Part shown: positions 23,089-34,968 of the stretch, piece after piece
Position numbering within the stretch: the first letter of the stretch is position 1
Layout of the letters: every line of letters begins with the position of its first letter
Assembly: GCA_015657535.1 (NCBI GenBank)
Contig: JADHZB010000718.1
Location: 1-35,545, forward strand
Length of the DNA stretch: 35,545 nt
Direction: 5' to 3'
Origin: Nephromyces sp. MM_2019
Taxonomy: Eukaryota; Apicomplexa; Aconoidasida; Nephromycida
Translations under genes and position numbers: made by a program
Notes under the pieces: model-generated
Told to the model about the DNA's origin: nothing
Database searches by the model: none
Seen by the model: only the letters and a program-made list of their open reading frames with translations

Positions 23089-26000
23089 CTATGTGTAGTA
23101 GGATTCAGGATCAAGGCTATATGGGAAATAGTGTTGAAGATCCTTGCTTTTTTGGAGTGCTACTCCCAGAGGAGGCAAGCAATCTTTGAAGATCAATTTT
23201 CCTTTCTCCGTACTAACATCAGTCTCAGAAGCACTATTGTTGCTGGGAATTGTTTTCCTAAAGGCCCCAGCTTCCACCTTTTTTGGTGAAACCTTTCTAA
23301 GATTAAACTCTGTTTTGCACTCCAGGTAATCTTTGTATGTTTTAGGCTGCTTCTTCGGCTTAAACTCTTTCATAGGTTTAGACACACAAGTCACATATGG
23401 CATAGACTTTTTATTTTTCTTAGTATCAGTATCCTCCTCGGTATCTGATTTTTTAAAGTTCGACCTTGATATATTTTCGGAATCAGCTAAGATTTGAATA
23501 TTTCCGGAGACGTGGGATTGTTTCATATGATCACTTTGGCTATGAAGCAGGGATATGTTGGTATCAATAGAAGAGTTACTCTTGAAATTTGAACTGTCGG
23601 AATTAAACCGTGAAAATCTATTTCTCTCGATCGTTTCCTTTTCTAGCTCTTCTTTACCAGTAACTCTAGTTCTATTGTTGGTACTATCCCTAGAATTCTT
23701 GAAGCCATTTTTATTTTTAGGACATGTGTTTTTATTTTCTTCAAAGTAATCCATCAACAACCTAGAAGATTGCATAGCATCACTCCCAATATACAAATTA
23801 TCACTACACTCCGAAGCAACTGACTCCAATTCTTTATCAGAGCTGTAAGAAATTTTATCGGTAGCTAAACTATTTCCACTTTGGCGAGATTTAACCATCT
23901 CATAAGAACTTTGAGGAGATACAAGTCCTTTTTTATGATCCTTGCTAGATCTCGAAGCTTTATCCTCTTTTACTGCATCAATTAAACAAGTAACAACCTT
24001 CTCAGCAATTTCTGAGCAAGGTGAGGTTTTTCTCTTAGCATCTATATCATTGGCATTATCCTTTTCTATTATAACTTCTTTTTTAGAGGATTTCAACAAG
24101 CCTTCACCATCAAGAAGTCCTATTTCAATTTTATTTCTTAGATTTTCTTTTACATTTCCTACTTGACTATCTTTAAAACAATTGTTCTCAACTTGGACAT
24201 TTTGATTTTGTACTAAACATTCAGCCTTATTACTCTCGTCTGTCAATACTTCTTCTAAATCTAGATTCTGCGTAACCGTACACTCATCTGAAGCATTAGA
24301 GCAAATCTCCAGCGTTTTACTCTCTATCATAACAGAAGTACTTGGGAAATCTTCATTTCCTTTTGCCATTTCATTTATCTCTTCTATCCAAGGATCATTG
24401 CAATCCTTTTGAATTTCATTTAAAATATTTTTGTTTTTAACTTTATCGAAATTTAATTCTTCTTTTATTTCGATTTGACATGACTTTTTGGGTCCACACA
24501 CATCAGTAAATTTTGACTCCATTTTGGATACATCAATCCCTTGCTTTTCCACTTCTGGGGCAACCGGTACTTGCTCAGAAAATTCTTGCTGGGGAATTTC
24601 TTGATGAGAAAATTCTAAGGACACATGTAAGGTCTCAACAGAAATATCTCTAGCAACTTGTGGGAATGATTCTTTCATCTTTATATCTACAGAGGCTAGA
24701 GGGCTAGCTTTCTTATTTTTCTTTTTTCGATCCTCCCTTCCTAATAAAATCCCTACGGTACTATTCTTAAATGAATTTTTTAGTGAACCTATAGATTCAA
24801 CTTTTTGACTATTTATATCCTTGTGATCCACTGATTTAGTTTCAAGGTCAGCAAAAGAATCACAATTAGATCCCATTTCTCCTTTAAAATCACTTGGCTT
24901 TTTCTTCATAACCAACATTTCAGTTTTCGACCGAGGCCTTTGACGCCTACTATCAGTCGAATGGCTGCTTCCAGATGACTTTGAAAAATCTTTAAAAAGC
25001 TTTCCGAGAGCTGATAAGCTATCTTTAGATGAATTGCCATCATTTTGCATTAACCAATCTTTATCTGCATTATGATGAGCCTTTGAATGCTCAAAATTGC
25101 TCACTTTGTCTCCCTTTGAAGCCTCAACATCCAATTTTACAGCAACGCTACACTTAACATTATTTTCTAATTTTAGGCTTTCAAGCTTTTCAGAATTATT
25201 TAAGGGATCCAAACAAACCTTTTTGGAATTATCATCTAACTCTGAGAGTGCAGCACTATTCGTAGCACCACCTTCGATGTTTTCACACTTTTGCTCTGCT
25301 GGTACTTCAATATCAACATTAGGTTTACTTTCTACTTCACCATCTACTTTTTCTTTTTTGAGGGTTCCATCAAGCTCTTCTATTCCCTCATTTGAAGCAG
25401 TGTCCGCCTCAATTTGTATTTCCACAAGCATATTTGGAGGATTTGAGGGGTTAACAGGTACATTTACGGTAATGTTTTGACTGTTTTGATTATTAGACAA
25501 GACTAGACCAGCATTAACTGATGGGGCTTCTACAGAGGTTGGAGTTTTTGGATGTTTCACTTCTGCTTGGCAAGCATAATCATTTGGCCTACTATAATTT
25601 CCCACAGAGGGACCATGCATGATTATATTTTTTTGCTGGTTGTAGTTATTTGCTGGCTTGCTTTGAATAGTAGCTGGTGGAGCAGACACTATCACATTTG
25701 GTTGCTGATTATTGCCAAATGATCTATTGTAGTTACATGATTGATTGGTAGTAATCATCATATTCTGTTGGTAATTGTTTCCATGACCGTTGTAATTGCC
25801 AGGAACAGGATAAGGGTGCATCAAAGGCTCATATTGTCCGTAGCAGGCATATGGATAATAAGGCTGCATTTGAGCCACATTTTGATGTTGGTTATGGGCA
25901 TAATAAGAATTTGATGGGATATAAGGCTGCCTCATGTTTGGTTGTTGATTACAAAACTGTTGCTGTGTGACATTGTTAACTGATTGATAATGCGGGACTA

Positions 26001-28853
26001 TATTTTGGTGTTGATTTTGTCCATATTGATGCCCATTATGATTACCAGCTTGACGGAAGAATTGCACATTATTCGGTTGGTGATTTTGCTTAAATTGCCC
26101 ATTATGACTATTAACTGTGTGATAAGGCTGAACAATTTGTTGATTAGAGCCATATTGTCCATTGTTGGCATAGTTTGGGTTATAGGGCTGCATAGGGACG
26201 AGGTAATGGATATGGCCACCTGCTCCATTATAATATTGGTGCGGCATCATATTTTGGTGATTATAACCGAACTGTCCATTGTGATTATTATTTTGTGGCT
26301 GCATTCTGTACTGCCCATTGTGATGATTATTTGGTAGATGCATTGCATGCTCCCCATTGTGATGAATATTCGGTGTCTGTATCCTACTCAGTTGCTGGTT
26401 ATGGATATCTTGCCCATTATAATAATTATTTGGACAATTGTTTTGTTGATAGTGGTTATATTGACCATTATAATAATTATTTGGATTGTATTGTTGCACC
26501 ATTTGCATTTGCTGATTATGGACATACTGTCCATTATGGCTAACATTAGCTGGGTGAGATGCCTGCATGGTATTAGAAAGAACTATTGTTTTATTAAGCT
26601 CTGCTGCAGGGGGGACCGATTTGACTTCTAACTCATTGCTGTTGTTTTTGTATGAGCCGTTTGAAGGAGTAGGTGATGCCTGAGGGGTTTCAACAACTTG
26701 ATTAACGGAATCATTATGATTGTTATCTTGAGTAGCACTTGTAATATTTTCAGGGCTTTTATCACCTTGTAAATTTTCAATACATTCTTGAACCAACTCA
26801 GTTGGAGGACTCTCGGGTACAACAGCTTTATCTTGCTCGATGGTAGCAGGTCTCTCTAATTTTTCAGTAACATGATCTCCATGAATTACGTCTACTACAA
26901 CTTCATTCAATACAATATGCCTTTCTACAGTAACTTTCTCATTTTCCTTGCTAATTTCAGTCATTACATTTTCATTTTTCATGCCTTCACCATTTTGATC
27001 AGCTGGTTTCATCGCATTTCCGATTTCTTCAGTTTTTTCATTAACTATCATTTTATTCTCAACAATTTTAGCTGAGTCATTAACCGTATTCATGTTTTCC
27101 TCTTTTTTATAAACATCGAGGCTTGATTTATCACCTGTACCCATTCGACTCTTTGGTTTCTTTGGTTCCTTTGGTCCCTTTGCTTGTGATTTTAGACCTC
27201 TGATTACAACGTCCTTGAAACTCAGTTTTGGTGTTACTATATTAATTTTCTGCTCAATTTCAGGCACAATTTCAGCCTTGACAACCATCTTCACATTATT
27301 CTTATCTTCCGAACTTGGATAAGTTGAAATAGAGCTTTTCTCACTATCACTACCTTTTTTTGGCCTTGAGTCCCAAGTTTTCTTTCCATTATCCCAACCT
27401 ATTTGTTTATTTTGCTTCGAATTACTCGTATTATTGGGAACACTTAACTTATCTCTTTTGTTAACATTTGGCCTGCTATTTGGCTTTCGATTGGTTTGGT
27501 TTTCTGTTTTCTTATAACCATTATTATTCTTAAACTTTACATCCCTTTGTTGACCGTAATTTTCATTTTTATTTGTTGGTCTTAGCCAAACTTCAGGTTT
27601 CATGGGAACTGAACCTAAAACGGGCTGCATTACTTGCTTATTCTGTGATCTATGGAAATAGCCATTACTATTTCTTTGTTGTATTTGTTGATTATTCATA
27701 TTATTATTTAAGATTGGGGTAATTAATCCTTGCCTCTTATCCTCGTCTCTTTTTTGCTTATCATTTCTCTTATTAGTTTCATCTTTTTTCTTATTATGGA
27801 CTACCCTCACAAAACCATCTTCAGTCATATTAGAAATTTCTTTTCTACTCATTAGTGCGGCGCTATTTATCGTAGGGATCAAAGGCTGCAATACAATCAT
27901 ACACATTCATAAGTAATATATTCGAGTGTATTTTCTGGGGGTATAATTGTATTGTACACATAATTATAAGGTTAAAACTATACTACATCTTTAGAGCACA
28001 TAATTATGTGTGTGTATACTACAGTCGATTAGATGGATATCTAAGTACCCATCTTAAATCTTATTGTAAATTCTAGGAACACTATCTAACCATATATACC
28101 AACTCAAACTCTCTTTATTGCCCTAATTATTTATATGATTTACTTACCGCTTTATTTGCATAGGCTTGATCTTTACCCTGTATTATGGTGCTATTTATCA
28201 CATTTGACCTATAAAGAAAAAAATAATAAAATAAACAATGTATACCATAAAAAATCAATAACTGTTCTCTACTTAGTACAAAATCTTATCAACCTACACA
28301 TGACTAACTAAAATGAAGTTCGATTTCCAAAATATTACTATATAAACTATGTAATAGTACGATTTTTTCAAATGTATTGTTAAACTTTTGATGTAATTAT
28401 TTCTTATATTTATTCGAGTTTTATAATTTTACTAGTATAAGACTTGTTACATATCTATAGCCTTTTATTATAAGTTTTCTTAGATGTGATTCAAAACTTG
28501 AATTATTATTTTTATAATCATTCTAAATCTGTATATCATTTAAGGAATACTCACCTTATATCAGATTTCATTACTTCTTTGCTATGTTGTTTGATGTTAT
28601 ATTCAACTAATTAAAAGAGCATAAATAAGTAATAATTTACAATCATAGACTTATAATCAATCATTTTTGTTATATAAATATATATACACTTTTTAATTTT
28701 TTCATAAGTAAATAATTTGGGTTAAACTATTCATAATTGATAAACATAACTCATATAACAAATATATATATATATACCATAATGCTTAGATTTCCCTTGT
28801 GAATAGGATTGACCAGTTTGGCGATTAGGCCTAACAAAATTATTGTTTCTCAT
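23089..28853 (-). CDS. Giant Asn/Gln/His-rich low-complexity protein, 4 exons
   Basis: Minus-strand exons: 28853-28778 (ATG), 28606-28555, 28208-28148 and 27885-23089 (TAG). Introns are 171, 346 and 262 nt, all GT-AG, phases 1, 2 and 0, giving 1,661 residues. The main exon is also open up to an ATG at 27906, but those 21 bases look like intron (tgtattgcag acceptor at 27886), and three phase-matched upstream exons supply MRNNNFVRPNRQTGQSYSQG and following. Residues to about 500 are basic, then Ser/Glu/Lys/Val-rich. About 505-838 hold a degenerate repeat field built on HNGQ/YNGQ with Asn, Gln, His, Tyr and Pro. The rest is charged and Ser-rich. Likely conserved islands are EDGFVRVVHNKKKDE near the N-terminus and the C-terminal 90 residues (KTYKDYLECKTEFNL and HYFPYSLDPESYYT). 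No catalytic domain, signal peptide or membrane segment is seen. The prion-like composition suggests an RNA-granule or scaffold role, which is inference only. Confidence 0.8.
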
Positions 28854-30399
28854 TTCTGCAAATAAAAATTTTAATAAAATATGTGTACAAAATATATTAT
28901 ATTGCTTAGGTTTCGAATTTTTGTATAAAAGTATATGAATCAATCTAAATAATAGTAATAATATATAACTTAAAAATTTTCGATTTCATATTTATAAGAT
29001 ACTTATAATATATTAAGCACTTACATCTAATTATTTTATGATGAAAATGTATATATAAAATATGTGTAACAGTATAAATCTAACATTAAGCTCAAGGAAA
29101 AAAAAAACACACAAAATTATATTCAGATATAGTTATAAACTCAAAATTTTAGATAAGTAAAATTTTTTAGATACAAGTAAAACAAGAATTGTCTTTACTA
29201 AAGATAAAGTGATAAATTTATTAAAAAATTTATTGGTATACTAAAATAAGATTTTTTAAAGTAAAAAATTTCGATTTATATGAAACAACATTTATGTGAA
29301 AAATTTTATCTGAAAATTTTTTTATTAAATATGTAAATGTGAAAAATTTTAAAGTAAAATTATAAAACAATAAAACAGTTATTTTAAGAATGTGTATATA
29401 AGAAAAAAAATTATAAACACATTTATGATTATATGTTAAGATTATATATTTAGTTTAAGATATTTTACAAGTATTAAAAATTTTATAAGTAATTAAAGTC
29501 TAGTTATAATAAATTTTAGGGAAACTTAATAATATGAATTTATAAGCTACAACAAAATATAAGTAAACATATATATATATAATAAGTATGAAGATAACTT
29601 ATTATAGCATTTTTAGCATCAAGACTCATTATGATAGCTAACTTAAACTTGTAACTTATAAAAAAAAAATTTGGGATTTTAAAATATAAGTTATATTGTT
29701 ATTTACTTACTTACCGATTGATGTATGTGTTTGATTTGTCTTGATACTTTGGGTGTAAAAAATTTTTATTTTAGATGTGTTATATATAAATGTTAAATAT
29801 GATTGGAAAATTTAAGTGAATAAGTAAGTATTATATTATATAATGTAAATCTTAAAAATTTGTTAAAGTGTTTATTAAACTTAATTGTCATGATAAAAAT
29901 TTTGTTTTCTTAATATTTTTTTTGTGTTGAGTCTTGAAAAAGCTTATAAAAATTTTTTAATTATATTTTTTTTCTTCATACAACATAAGTTTGTTAACGT
30001 ATGCTTAAAAATTTTTACACAAATCCTTTACAATTTAATTAATTATATGGAAAATTTGGTTTTGTAAAATTTTGGGTAAATTTGGATAAATTTTGTGGAA
30101 AATTTTAATAAAATAACGAAAATTTTAAAAATTTTAGATGTGAAAAATAAAATAAATATAAAAATATATTCTGAGAAACATTATAAATTTGTTTTTAAGT
30201 TCATATAAACTTTTATTAAACACTTGGAAAAAATTGTTTTCAGATGTTATAAGTTTTTATATATATCCACTTAGAAAAAAAAAAAATTCTAGTTAAAACT
30301 ATAATACTATAATATATATATATAATATATAATTAACTTATAATATTTTCATTATCTATTTATCATCACTTTCATATTATAAATCCCTTTAAATTATAA

Positions 30400-30920
30400 A
30401 CCTATATGTATGTGTTAAATAAACTTTAGATGTGTAATTATATTTATACATGTTATATAGTCGTTTTATATATGCTTTAGATGTGTAAATAATATATATA
30501 TATATATATGTATTGACATATAAACATGTTAAACATACTTTAAATATTTATGTATTAAGTAGGTATATATAATAAATACACTTTATATATTTAAGTATAT
30601 ATATGTATATGTTAAGACTTAATAAGCTTTAAATGTGTCTGTATATATATATATACATATACTTGATAAACTTTATATATATATATATATATATATATGT
30701 AATAAACCTTAGATGTATAATATATTTACTCAAGAAACTTTAGATTTGAAATTATATATTGTTTTGCATATAATTAAATTAGATTTGTTGTTTTAAAATG
30801 TGTACAAACAATTTTTCAGTAAAAACTTATATATTTTATTTTAAGCCTAATTATGTGCACATATAATATATTTGTATATGTTTATTAGTATCTCCTTTAG
30901 ATGTTTAAATTTATGTGTGT
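30400..30920. repeat. Degenerate interspersed repeat around 'ctttagatgtgtaa'
   Basis: The motif (a/g)aaactttagatgtgtaa and close variants recur near 30425, 30475, 30627, 30705, 30732 and 30894, each usually followed by a TA or TATG run. More distant copies occur at about 28477, 29773 and 30134. Spacing is irregular (about 30-160 bp), so it is not a strict tandem array. It looks like an old, diverged AT minisatellite. Confidence 0.6.
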
Positions 30921-31521
30921 ATATGTGCATGCTATCATTGGTTAAAACAATTTCTTATTGTTTAAAATTATATCTTAAATTATATCTGATTTTTTTTTGT
31001 ATGAAATCATCTTGTATAAATGTGTGTGTAAATTGTTTGTATACAAATTTATCTATAACTATTTTTTACAAATATGTATATATATACTTGTTTATAAATT
31101 GTGTATAATTAAAACTAGTTTATTTAGCTATACAAACATATATATAAGTACAAGTTTATCCAGTGTTACTCTGAATAAATAATATAAATATATATATATA
31201 TATATATATTCAACGTGTGTGTGTAATTCCTTAGTCCTTTTTTCTAATATATCTTGATCAGTATGTTAAGATAGTATATATATATATATATATATGTAAA
31301 TATATAGAATTAAATACATTGAGATAATGTTGATTAGCCTGATAATAATCAATTTATTAATTGTTTATAGTTTTAAATCATATTGTATACAATATAATGA
31401 GTTTAAAAAGTTTTACTCAAATTTCTAGTAGGTATTGCTATTAAATTTTGTCTGTAAATTAATATCAAATTAAAACACATTTTTCTAGTTATCATTATAC
31501 ATAATTATTATATAAAAATTT

Positions 31522-31741
31522 CACACATCTGTGTGTGTATATATGTGTTTGTACTTAATTTATTACACACATGTGTGTATGTATATAGGTGTTTGTATTT
31601 AATTTATTAGACACATCTGTGTGTGTATATATGTGTTTGTACTTAATTTATTACACACATCTGTGTGTGTATATAGGTGTTTGTATTTAATTTATTACAC
31701 ACATATGTGTGTGTATATATCTGTGTGTAATTAATTTATTG
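31522..31741. repeat. Minisatellite, five 44-bp units
   Basis: Units begin at 31522, 31566, 31610, 31654 and 31698, exactly 44 bp apart. Each has the form cacacat followed by (c)tgtgtgtgtatata and then gtgtttgtacttaatttatt. Copies differ by a few substitutions (atatgt versus ataggt; gtactt versus gtattt) in an alternating pattern, which suggests duplication of a two-unit block. The cacacat/tgtgtgt core of each unit is an inverted repeat. Confidence 0.92.
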
Positions 31742-32950
31742 TGTGCTAATTTAGTATGTCAGTATAATTAAATGTAATGTGTGTATGAATTATTTTTGGT
31801 TTGTAGCTATATAGGCTCTGAAATTTGTTGAACAAATATTTACATAACCATAATTGAACGTATTAGGCTTTAAATATGTGTGTGTGTGTAATTAGTAATT
31901 TTGGGTGAGTGTATTTTAATTCAATTTTGGTGTGTGAATATAATTAAAATTTTTTGTTCTTAGATTCATGTATGTGTGTGCATTAAATGTTTGTTATTAT
32001 TGATATGTGAATTAAATGTATTATATGTTAAGTGTGTAGTAAATATTTCATTCTTGTTAAAGTCTGTAAAGTAAATAAGTTAATGTGTGTGTGTGTGATA
32101 AATGTGTTTTAGTGTATTTGATAAATACATTGATATGTAATTGTGTGTAATAATAAAAATATAATAATCACTAAAATGTGTAAAGAGTTTTTAAAATTTT
32201 TATAAACAATCAATTTTACTATAATAACAATATTTAAATTGAACTTTTTGAAAACACTTTATACACACACATATGTATACTTAAACACATCTATACATAT
32301 ATGTGTATCAATAATGTTACACTCACAGAATATATACACAAACATACAAATTAAAAAATATATACACAAACATACAAATTAAAAAATATATACACATCTC
32401 TTAATATATACATAGATATTGTCACACACACACATGCAGTTACTAATATACATACGCACACACATATACATTAACGAACATACCCACACATTTATATATT
32501 AATATACACACACAATTGCACACATATATATATTACTATTTTTTTTATTTATATGAACTTATGTAGATAAACACATCACACACTATGATAGATACACACA
32601 CACACACATTTGCACTATATTCACATTCACACACACATAAGTATATAAATAACATATATATGTGCAGGCACGCTATATATATATACACATTGTGTTTGTG
32701 TACATACACCTATAATTATGTGATTACAAGTTATACACACATGTGTGTATCAATGAATGTGTGCATGTGTGTAAAAATGTAATAATCAGAACGTCAAATA
32801 ATTCAAATTTATTTGACTTTAATAAAGGTTATTTGATTTTATACAAAATTTCACATAAAATAGATTTTAACTAGAAAATTGTATACACATTTTCTAATCA
32901 ACTTTTTTAACTATATATTATATTGCATATATATATATGCTCACACACAC

Positions 32951-33050
32951 ACCTCCAAATACACCCACACACCTCCAAATACACCCACACACCTCCAAAT
33001 ACACCCACACACCTCCAAATACACCCACACACCTCCAAATACACCCACAC
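32951..33050. repeat. Tandem repeat, five perfect 20-bp units
   Basis: The unit acctccaaatacacccacac repeats at 32951, 32971, 32991, 33011 and 33031 without change. The array ends 26 bp before the xanthine dehydrogenase ATG, so it lies in its promoter or leader. The minus strand is G-rich, with regularly spaced GG and GGG runs. Perfect identity implies recent expansion or active homogenisation. Confidence 0.95.
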
Positions 33051-33076
33051 ACACACAAAGACTGTAATATAACACT

Positions 33077-33922
33077 ATGGCCACTATAACTGAGTCTACA
33101 CACCCCTTTACCCCCCATACTGACCCACACACAGACCAAGATAGCCATTACACAGATAATAATGGTACACACTCCAATTCTAGTACATTTGAAGGCACAC
33201 ATTTTGATGATGAAGAGGTGTGTGTAAATACATCAAAAATTCATTTTTATTTAAATGGTAAAGAGGTGTGGTTGGATGACCAAATTGATACAGAAATGGT
33301 ACTTATTGAATTCCTTAGAAATCATTGTCACTTAACTGGAACCAAATTAGGTACACACACACACTTTTATTTCCACACAAACACTTTTGTATGCACACAC
33401 ACGCACTTTATTTCCACACACACACTTTATTTCCACACACACACTTTTGTATGCACACACACACACTTTTGTATGCACAGATACACACTTTTATTTTCAC
33501 ACACACACACACTTTTGAATGCACAGATACACACTTTTATTTTCACACACGCACACACTTTTATTTTCGCACACACACACTTTTATATGCACACACACTT
33601 TTTTATATGCACACACATACTTTTATATTCACACACACGTTTATTTTATACACACACAATTTTGTATACACACACATACTTTTATATGCACATACACAGA
33701 TTCTTATATGCACATTTGCACACTCTATTATGTACACACACATATATATACATATATATACACACATACTTATCGATATATATATATAAACGCACACACA
33801 CACACACACACACACATTTTTTACACATTTTGAAACACTTAAATTACACCTTATTTATTTAGGCTGCGCTGAGGGAGGCTGTGGAGCATGCACAGGTCAA
33901 ACAAGAATTCCACACAATGCCT

Positions 33923-33976
<54 letters not shown>

Positions 33977-34756
33977 CCCTATACCTACACACGTACACAC
34001 CTTCCCTAAAGATTTAAACACCCCTACACACAGATTTACACACACACAGATTAAGACAATCAAGCAGATTTAAACACACACAGATTTACACATACACAAA
34101 ATTACACATACACAAAATTACACACACACAAAATTACACACACACAAAATTACACACACACAAAATTACACACACACAAAATTACACACACACAAATTTA
34201 GACAATCAAGCAGATTTACACACACACAGATTTACACACACACAGATTTACTCACACAAATTTAGACAATTAAGCAGATTTACACACACACAGAGATTCA
34301 CATGCTTGCACCATTTCAACACACACTTATATATATATATATATATATATATATTGATTCAGTGAATAAACATATATAAGTGTGTGTCTGTATGTGTGTG
34401 TGTGTGTAAAATAGTGGTTATGGTTACTAATGATACATTATCTGGAAATAAGAAATATAAGGCCATCAATTCGTGTCTTATGCCTCTTGCTAGTGTGCAC
34501 AACTCTTCAATTTATACTGTTGAAGGTACACATATTACACACACACACACACACATTACACACACATACACACACATTACACACACACACACACACATTA
34601 CACACACACACTACAGATATACACACTACAGATATACACGCTACAGATATACACATTACCGATATACATTACACTCACACACTACAGATACACATTACAC
34701 ACATTACACACATTACACACATTACACACATTACACACACACACACACACATATAT

Positions 34757-34793
<37 letters not shown>

Positions 34794-34812
34794 ACACACA
34801 CACTACACACTC

Positions 34813-34846
<34 letters not shown>

Positions 34847-34935
34847 TACATACACATACATACACACATACATACACACATACACACACATATATACACA
34901 CACACACATACATACACATACATACACACATACAT

Positions 34936-34968
<33 letters not shown>

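Larger units (their letters stand above)
28854..33076. other. Divergent intergenic region rich in AT, TG and CA repeats
   Basis: About 4.2 kb between the giant gene (-) and xanthine dehydrogenase (+). No exon is supported. 28860-30400 is extremely AT-rich. 30400-30920 holds many copies of a motif near ctttagatgtgtaa between TA runs (for example 30667-30698). 30870-32170 is TG-rich on the + strand, including a 44-bp minisatellite. 32260-33070 is mainly CA-rich, ending in a 20-bp tandem repeat just before the xanthine dehydrogenase start. Both promoters must lie here. Confidence 0.7.

Noticed and set aside
23144..27075. Several plus-strand ORFs of 60-127 codons opposite the giant gene
   Set aside because: Antisense shadows of a biased coding sequence, with no independent signals.
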